Shown piece after piece: positions 58,923 through 64,000 of a DNA stretch of 64,000 bases (its first letter is position 1; the number at the start of each line of letters is the position of its first letter). Source of the stretch: JAJDXW01 sp965243335 (GTDB taxonomy: Bacteria; Pseudomonadota; Gammaproteobacteria; HK1); contig OZ251545.1 in assembly GCA_965243335.1 (NCBI GenBank), positions 2,356,001 through 2,420,000 on the forward strand, in the 5' to 3' direction. Position numbers and translations under genes: made by a program. The notes below the pieces were generated by a model. That model was not told where the DNA came from and searched no databases. It saw nothing but the letters and a program-made list of their open reading frames with translations.

Positions 58923-60530
58923 ATGCAAGGCCGTCAGCTCCGGAGACTCGCCCCCATCCTGCCCGGGCCGCGCCGACGCCGCCCGGCGAAGCGGCCGGCA
59001 GGCGGGAAAGCCGCACCGCGCCGGGCTGGGCCACGCAGAGCCGGACCGTGGCGGCCCCCCGGAGCCCGAGTCCGGGCCGCGGCTTCGTGGACCCTCTTGG
59101 CGCTGCCGCTCCTCGCGCTGCTGCCGCTCCCCGTCGGCGCGCAGTCCCTGTTCGGCCTCTCGCCCGCGGACGAGAAGCGCATCGGGCGGGAGCACCACCC
59201 GAAGATCCTCGAGCAGTTCGGGGGCGCATACGACGATCCGGCGCTCGCGCGTTACGTCGACAGCATCGGCCAGTTCCTTGCCGCCGCCTCGGACGCTCCC
59301 CGGGTCGGATATACGTTCACCGTCCTCGACACCCCGATCGTCAACGCCTTCGCGGTCCCCGGCGGCTACGTCTACGTGACCCGCGGCCTGCTGGCCCTGG
59401 CCGACTCGGAGGCAGAGGTCGCCGGGGTGCTGGCCCACGAGATCGCCCACATCACGGCCCGCCACGGCGCCAAGCGGCACACCAAGGGCGCCCTCGCGGA
59501 TCTCGGGCTGGCGGTTCTCGGGGCGGCTACCAACAACCGGGCGGTCGCCGACCTCGGGCGCGTGGGGGCTCATGCCGTGCTGAGCGCCTATTCCCGCAAG
59601 GAAGAACACGAGGCGGACGAGATCGGGGTGACCTACCTCAGCCGGGCCGGCTTCGACCCCCGCGCGATGTCGAGCTTCCTCGCCAAGCTGAAGTGGCAGA
59701 GCGACGTGGAGGCGGCCGTTCGCGGGCGCTCGACCCGCCGCGCCCTCGACTTCTTCGCCACCCATCCGCGCACGCGCGACCGGGTCGAGCGGGCGGTCGC
59801 GGCGGCCCGACGCAAGTCGGTGGCCGACCCCATCACCGCCCGGAACGTCTACCTGTCCAAGATCGACGGCATGGTCTTCGGCGACGCGCCCGAGCAGGGC
59901 TTCGTCCGCGGGCGCCGGTTCGTCCATCCGGTCATCGGCTTCGAGTTCGAAGCTCCGCCGGGATTCCGCTTGCTGAACGCGGAGCGCTCGGTGACGGGCT
60001 TCGGCCCCGACGGAGCGAGGATGTACTTCGACCTGCAACGGATCGCCCCCGACCGTTCGCTCGACCGGTATCTGCGCGATGCGTGGGCGCCGCGCGCCCG
60101 GCTCACCGGGTTCGAGCGCTTCACCGTGAACGGCATGAGGGCGGTCACCGCCCTCGCCCGGGAGTCGGACGGCGGCAGCGGCGTGCGCCTCGCCGCGATC
60201 CGGTTTCAGCGCGACACCGTGGCCCGGTTCCTCTTCACTCCCGCAGCGCCTTCCGGGAGCGGGCTGGGCCGGCGCTACCGCGCGGCAACGTACTCGTTCC
60301 GCCGGCTCCGGGCCGCGGAGGCGGGGACGGTGAGACCCTGGCGCATCGCGATCCACGAGGTCGGCCCCGGCGACACCGTGAAGAGCCTCGTCGACCGCCG
60401 CTTCGCGGCGGGAGTGGAGGCGCCCTACCGGACGTTCCGGCTGCTGAACGGCCTGCGGCGGGGAGAGCCCCGGGCTGGCGACCGGGTCAAACTGATCGTG
60501 GAGGACCGAGCCGCCTCGAATCGCGGCTGA
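58923..60530 (+). CDS. M48-family zinc metalloprotease with C-terminal LysM-like module
   Basis: 535 residues. Basic N-terminus of about 50 residues, signal/anchor segment (WTLLALPLLALLPLPVGAQS), then M48 protease: LAHEIAHITARHGAKR has the HExxH, KEEHEADEIGVTYLSRAGFD the third ligand Glu. Similar to BepA (YfgC) and other periplasmic chaperone-proteases, with a beta-rich region after 300 and a C-terminal LysM-like segment (IHEVGPGDTVKSLVDRRFA, FRLLNGLRRGEPRAGDRVKL). Probably involved in outer-membrane protein quality control. Start ATG has no convincing ribosome site; a downstream start is possible. Confidence 0.9.
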   Translation: MQGRQLRRLAPILPGPRRRRPAKRPAGGKAAPRRAGPRRAGPWRPPGARVRAAASWTLLALPLLALLPLPVGAQSLFGLSPADEKRIGREHHPKILEQFGGAYDDPALARYVDSIGQFLAAASDAPRVGYTFTVLDTPIVNAFAVPGGYVYVTRGLLALADSEAEVAGVLAHEIAHITARHGAKRHTKGALADLGLAVLGAATNNRAVADLGRVGAHAVLSAYSRKEEHEADEIGVTYLSRAGFDPRAMSSFLAKLKWQSDVEAAVRGRSTRRALDFFATHPRTRDRVERAVAAARRKSVADPITARNVYLSKIDGMVFGDAPEQGFVRGRRFVHPVIGFEFEAPPGFRLLNAERSVTGFGPDGARMYFDLQRIAPDRSLDRYLRDAWAPRARLTGFERFTVNGMRAVTALARESDGGSGVRLAAIRFQRDTVARFLFTPAAPSGSGLGRRYRAATYSFRRLRAAEAGTVRPWRIAIHEVGPGDTVKSLVDRRFAAGVEAPYRTFRLLNGLRRGEPRAGDRVKLIVEDRAASNRG

Positions 60531-60689
60531 GCGCACCGCCCGGGCCGTCGCGGGTGGGATTGAAGGCAGCTCGAAACTTCCCGTGGATCCCCCGGGAACG
60601 CGGCTCCATGCGCGATGCCGGACCCGGGGAATGCAGCCCCTGAGCAGGCCCCGGCAAGTCTTCTCCACTTGGGAGACCAAAGCGGGGCA

Positions 60690-60905
60690 ACTTCAGGGTT
60701 GGGGTCGGTTCAAGGGGGCCTTTGAGCGGATTTCACCCCACGGCGGCGCTTGCGCGGGACCCTGGGAACGCGGGCGTCCCGCCCGCATCGGACCGAGGGT
60801 CCGGGGGTGAAGCGCCCGTGAACGAAAGTGCGGGCGGGACGCCCGCGTTCCCAGGAGCGCTTGCGAGAGGCGCGCCTGGTGAAAAACCCCACCGCGCATG
60901 CCCCG
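60690..60905. repeat. Composite palindromic intergenic repeat, copy 6
   Basis: The most complete copy. Module B (GGTTGGGGTCGGTTCAAGG at about 60699), direct core CTGGGAACGCGGGCGTCCCG (60768 on), about 40 bases, inverted core (60828-60853; about 26 perfect pairs with the direct one), and the reverse complement of leader A (GGTGAAAAACCCCACCGCGC to about 60898). It fills much of the 454-base gene-free space after the M48 gene. Confidence 0.88.
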
Positions 60906-60984
60906 GCCCCGGCTGGGAATTGACAATCTCGCGCGCCGCGATGAGACTCCCCGCCGTCAATTCTGGATGTCGAGGGCGCGGCGG

Positions 60985-61734
60985 ATGACCACCGTCTACT
61001 GGCAACCCCACTGAACGAGCTGTCTCCGGGTCAAGGAGTACCTCTCGGTCCGTGGGATCGAGTTCGAGTCGGTGAACGTCCTCGACGACGCGCGGGGCAT
61101 GGCGAGGCTCCGCGCGCTCGGGGCGCGCTCGGTGCCGGTGGTCGCCCGGGGCGGGCGCTACGTGTTCGCACAGGTCATCAAGGACGTGGCGGCGTTCCTC
61201 GGCCTCGACGAGTCGACCGCCCCCGCCCTCTCCGCCCCGGACCTCCTGGACCGCTACCCGGCCATCCTCGCGGCCGGGGTCCGGCACGTGCGCCAGATGC
61301 CGGACGAACGGCTCGCCGACGAGCTCCCGAACCGGCCGCGCTCGTGGCGCGTGCTGATGCACCACGTGTTCCAGATCCCCACCGCATTCCTCGATTTCGA
61401 GGAGGGCAAGGCCCCGTTCACCTACGAGAACCTGGTGGCGCCCCCTCCGGACGACCTCGCGACGAGCGCGGCCGTCGCAGGGTTCGGGGAGGCGGTCGCG
61501 GCGCGCTTCGCGCGGTGGGCGGCGCGCGTCCGGGACGAGGACTTCTCCGGCCCCGTCCCCACCTACTTCGGAGAGGCCACCCGGCACGAGCTGCTGGAGC
61601 GCACCGTGTGGCATTCCGCCCAGCACGTGCGCCAGCTCGCCTCCCTGCTCGAGCGGGCCGGCCTCGAGCCCGACCGGCCCCTCACGGAAGCGGACCTCGC
61701 CGGCCTGCCCCTCACCAGCCGGGTGTGGGACTGA
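60985..61734 (+). CDS. Glutaredoxin-like/DinB fusion with in-frame TGA at the redox cysteine
   Basis: 249 codons if the TGA at 61012-61014 is read through. N-terminal frame: MTTVYWQPH, then TGA, then TSCLRVKEYLSVRGIEFESV. In Cys-containing homologues this stretch reads YWQPGCTSCLRxKEfL, so the TGA lies exactly where the first redox Cys of CxxC belongs and the second Cys (TGT) is kept. Thioredoxin fold continues (RALGARSVPVVARGGRYVFA). C-terminal half is a DinB four-helix bundle (WRVLMHHVFQIPTAFLDFEE, GEATRHELLERTVWHSAQHV) with two His. Either a selenoprotein (U-x-x-C) or a nonsense allele. A shorter product from ATG-less internal starts (61072) would lose the redox site. Confidence 0.6.
61017..61044 (+). 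promoter_or_regulatory. SECIS-like hairpin after the TGA
   Basis: CTCC/GGAG upper stem with loop GGGTCAA (61028-61034) containing GGU, a bulged U (61039), a GU/AC step and an outer GAG/CTC stem. The loop GGU lies about 15-17 bases past the UGA. A GGU apical loop and a bulged U near the upper stem are features of the bacterial SECIS recognised by SelB. Stem is short. Confidence 0.35.
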
Positions 61735-62743
61735 AGCGATCGCGAAGACGCGGCAGCACCGCCTCCGCGAGCCGGTCCATCTGCTCCGGGTCGTAGCTGA
61801 ACGGGGTGAAGATGAAGCGGTCGATGCGCGGGAGGTCCGCGGCGCTCGCCGCGACCCGGTCCGCGATCTCGTCCGGGCTGCCGACGAGGTAGGTCCGGCG
61901 GGCCTCGTCGAGGGTCCCGTCGAACCAGCGGCGCACCGCCTCCTCGCACCGCCCGCGCTCGCCCGCCTCGCCGGTCGTCACGTAGCACCAGTGCGAGTAG
62001 ATGATCTCGAAGCGCCGCGGGTCCCGGCCGGCCGCCCGCATCCCCTCCTCGATCCGCCGCCACGCCCGCCCGAGAAGGCCCGGATCGGTCATCGCCTTCG
62101 CGTGCGTGGAGTAGGTGAGCGGAACCCAGCCGTCCCCGAGCCGGGCGATCCGGTCGAGCACCCGCTCCACGAGGGGGTTGAACTCGTGCGCCTCGGGGCC
62201 GATCGAGCCGAACCAGATCGGCGGGTGCGGCTGCTGCACGGGCTTGGGCTCGACGGAGACGTCGCGGAACGAGAAGCACGCGCCGTCGTGGTCCACGTGA
62301 TTCCCGGTCCAGAGCCGCCGGATCACCTCCACCGACTCCTCCAGGTACCGCCCCCGCCGTCCGCGCGGGACGCCGAGCGCCTCGAACTCGTGCGCGTTCC
62401 ACCCGCCCCCGACCGCGAGGACGATGCGCCCCTGCGACGCGACGTCGAGCGAGGCGAACACCTTGGCGGTCAGCACCGGGTGACGGTACGGCGCGTTGTA
62501 GACGAGGGGCGAGAGCTGCATGGACTTCGTGTGCGCCGCGAAGGTCGCGAGGCAGGCCGTCACCTCGTACATCGTCGACTCGTACACCGGCGGCGCGCGG
62601 GACAGCAGCCGGTCCGCGACGTGCACGGAGTCGAATCCGAGCGCCTCAGCCCGCGCCACCCACCGGACGACGTCCGCGAACGGGGTCGGGTCCGCGACCC
62701 AGCCGTGGGGCCGGATGCCGAATCGAAGCCTCGCCTCCCTCAT
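61712..62743 (-). CDS. LLM-class (luciferase-like) flavin-dependent oxidoreductase
   Basis: 343 residues from the ATG at 62743 (GGAGAAGGAAG upstream). Bacterial luciferase-like barrel: RFGIRPHGWVADPTPFADVV, WVARAEALGFDSVHVADRLL, PVLTAKVFASLDVASQGRIV, LAVGGGWNAHEFEALGVPRG and KPVQQPHPPIWFGSIGPEAH. It uses F420 or FMN; sequence does not decide which, though the GGGWN motif is common to the F420-dependent TIGR03619 class. It converges with the glutaredoxin-DinB gene, the two overlapping by about 23 bases at their 3' ends. Confidence 0.9.
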   Translation of the reverse strand: MREARLRFGIRPHGWVADPTPFADVVRWVARAEALGFDSVHVADRLLSRAPPVYESTMYEVTACLATFAAHTKSMQLSPLVYNAPYRHPVLTAKVFASLDVASQGRIVLAVGGGWNAHEFEALGVPRGRRGRYLEESVEVIRRLWTGNHVDHDGACFSFRDVSVEPKPVQQPHPPIWFGSIGPEAHEFNPLVERVLDRIARLGDGWVPLTYSTHAKAMTDPGLLGRAWRRIEEGMRAAGRDPRRFEIIYSHWCYVTTGEAGERGRCEEAVRRWFDGTLDEARRTYLVGSPDEIADRVAASAADLPRIDRFIFTPFSYDPEQMDRLAEAVLPRLRDRFSPTPGW

Positions 62744-62862
62744 CTTCCTTCTCCTCGTCCTCCACTGCCGGCGCATCGCCCGGAGTCGGCGGCCTGCCCG
62801 TTCCTCCGGGGCCGCCGCGCCAGCGGCCCCCGACCCCGGCTCCGGGCATCCGCCTTCCTCTC

Positions 62863-63303
62863 ATGACCACTCATCCGGTTCGGGAAGGCTGCATCTTCTG
62901 CCGCATCGTCGCCGGGAATGCGCGCTCGCATCCGGTCTGGGAGGATGCGGACACCCTCGCGTTCATGGACCTCGCCCCCCTTGCGGCCGGACACGTCCTC
63001 GTCATCCCGAAGCCGCACTGGGAGAACGTGTTCGAGACGCCGGCCCCGGCCCTCGCCGCGGTCATGGCCGCCGCGAAGCGGGTGGCCCATGCGATCCGGG
63101 CGACGATCGCTCCTCCCGGGCTCGGGGTCTACCAGGTCAACGGGCGCGCGGCCGGCCAGACCGTGTTCCACTACCATGTGCACCTCATCCCCCGCTACGA
63201 AGGGATCTCGCTCGATCTCCACGGGCGGCGCCGAGCGGACCGGGCCGAGCTCGACCAGGTCGCGGAGCAGATCCGGGGCGGGCTCGAAGCCTCCGCTGGC
63301 TGA
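62863..63303 (+). CDS. HIT-family protein
   Basis: 146 residues. CIFCRIVAGNARSHPVWEDA, then DLAPLAAGHVLVIPKPHWEN, and the catalytic histidine triad TVFHYHVHLIPRYEG. Nucleotide hydrolase or transferase of the Hint/AP4A-hydrolase type. Two Cys (CIFC) plus His early on may bind zinc as in Hint-branch members. Standalone gene. Confidence 0.93.
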   Translation: MTTHPVREGCIFCRIVAGNARSHPVWEDADTLAFMDLAPLAAGHVLVIPKPHWENVFETPAPALAAVMAAAKRVAHAIRATIAPPGLGVYQVNGRAAGQTVFHYHVHLIPRYEGISLDLHGRRRADRAELDQVAEQIRGGLEASAG

Positions 63304-63365
63304 AGATACGGCTTGGCGTCCGCGGCCGGGGCGAGGCTGCCGAAGAGTGGGCAGGCCCCGAGCCT

Positions 63366-64000
63366 TCAGGTCGCGTTGGACTTCTCCAACGTCAACCCGC
63401 CGCAGACGAACAGGACCTGGCCGGTGACGAAGGACGCCCGCGCGTCGAGGAAATAGCTCACCGCGTGCGCCACGTCGCCCGGACGGCCCACCCGCCCGAC
63501 CGGGATCCTCGTGAGGTACGTCGCCCGCTCCTCCGACCCCTCCGGGTACACGGACCGGAACATGTCGGTGTCCACCGGCCCCGGCCCGACCGCGTTGCAG
63601 GTGATCCCGTGGCCCGCGAGCTCAATCGCCCAGGTCTTGGTGAGGCCGACGAGCGCCGCCTTGGTCGCGGAGTAGACGGTCTGATGGCGGTGGCCGAGGG
63701 CGGCCCGGCTCGCGATGTTGACCACCCGCCCGAATCCCGCCGACTTCATGCCGGGCAGGACCGCCTGCATGGTCTGGATGTACGAGCGGACGTTGATCGC
63801 CATCAGCGCGTCGAACTCGTCGAGGGCGACCTCCTCGAGCGGCTCCATCCGCACCACCCCCGCACAGTTGACGAGGCGGGTGACGGCCCGCCCCCCGACC
63901 GCCCGGTCGAGGGCCTCGGCCGTCGCGCCGGGGTCGGAGAGGTCCACCTGCCGGAATTCCCCGAGGGACGGGTCTTCCGGCTCGATACGGTCCAGCATGA
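63366..64000 (-). CDS. Short-chain dehydrogenase/reductase (N-terminal part outside window)
   Basis: Partial gene on the minus strand; the frame is open to the window edge. The NAD(P)-binding GxxxGxG start and the first strand are missing. Visible: FRQVDLSDPGATAEALDRAV (cofactor-adjacent Asp), RLVNCAGVVRMEPLEEVALD (the NAG motif), MAINVRSYIQTMQ, VVNIASRAALGHRHQTVYSA with the Ser and Tyr, and TKAALVGL with the Lys. A complete catalytic Ser-Tyr-Lys set. The methionine near the edge is probably not the start. The C-terminal GVTxx-like FVTGQVLFVCGGLTLEK is usual for 2-oxoacyl-ACP reductase-like SDRs. Substrate unknown. Confidence 0.9.
   Translation of the reverse strand, partial: MLDRIEPEDPSLGEFRQVDLSDPGATAEALDRAVGGRAVTRLVNCAGVVRMEPLEEVALDEFDALMAINVRSYIQTMQAVLPGMKSAGFGRVVNIASRAALGHRHQTVYSATKAALVGLTKTWAIELAGHGITCNAVGPGPVDTDMFRSVYPEGSEERATYLTRIPVGRVGRPGDVAHAVSYFLDARASFVTGQVLFVCGGLTLEKSNAT

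Noticed and set aside
1..64000. CRISPR arrays, tRNAs or rRNAs
   Set aside because: No regularly spaced direct repeats of 24-40 bases and no tRNA cloverleaf or rRNA segment was recognised by eye. A covariance-model scan would be decisive.

Overview
This is a GC-rich chromosomal segment, most likely from a proteobacterium. IalB-family, TRAP, Cox/xanthine-dehydrogenase-family, Tad and SpeD/SpeE genes together lean towards an alphaproteobacterium or a deep gammaproteobacterium. No rRNA or tRNA gene was seen, so the placement is inference. Most genes are densely packed with strong codon bias, so the opposite strand is full of long spurious frames. A few stretches have clearly lower GC and look acquired: 9.1-10.7, 19.2-22.7, 47.4-49.8 and 50.9-54.4 kb.

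Layout. 1-8.4 kb: a Tad (tight adherence, Flp pilus) locus on the minus strand, running tadE, tadF-like, tadG, two flp pilins, tadZ/cpaE, tadA, tadB and a tadC cut by the window edge. 8.5-10.7 kb: a decayed CoA-transferase, a pair of small unknown genes and a NYN-domain protein. 10.9-14.2 kb: a zinc island, znuCB and zur divergent from znuA, with a palindromic Zur-like operator between them. 14.5-19.2 kb: Uma2-family protein, FAD amino-acid oxidase, SixA and a Sel1-repeat protein. 19.2-24 kb: a toxin/defence-type cluster with a nucleotidyltransferase next to a HEPN-CBS fusion, a HicBA-like pair inside imperfect terminal inverted repeats, and a frameshifted DUF4143 ATPase. 24.1-29.6 kb: a TRAP transporter (dctPQM) with an alpha/beta-hydrolase whose nucleophile is replaced, plus a threonine aldolase. 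30-32.4 kb: VOC protein and speDE. 32.7-38.5 kb: a five-gene peptide/nickel-type ABC importer. 38.7-42.5 kb: IalB-like protein, two ferritin-like proteins and a crotonase.

43-57 kb is the most interesting part. A Cox-type (molybdenum hydroxylase) operon coxG-S-L-M is followed by its expected helper genes, coxD (MoxR ATPase) and coxE (VWA protein), but foreign genes interrupt the series twice. The first insert carries a PD-(D/E)xK protein, a nonsense-mutated HEPN gene and a HigA antitoxin. The second lies between coxD and the intact coxE. It carries a VapBC pair, a broken partial copy of coxE, and a compact low-GC cassette: a membrane-anchored XRE regulator divergent from a prokaryotic viperin (antiviral radical SAM enzyme), followed by a Zn-finger/DUF2325-like gene of unknown function. 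I consider this viperin cassette the best candidate for an under-described defence system here.

57.4-64 kb: amidase, M48 metalloprotease, a glutaredoxin-DinB fusion whose first redox-active codon is an in-frame TGA (possible selenoprotein with a SECIS-like hairpin), a luciferase-like monooxygenase, a HIT protein and a truncated SDR.

A family of composite palindromic repeats is scattered through the intergenic spaces (near 4.8, 29.8, 32.6, 42.6, 58.85 and 60.8 kb).
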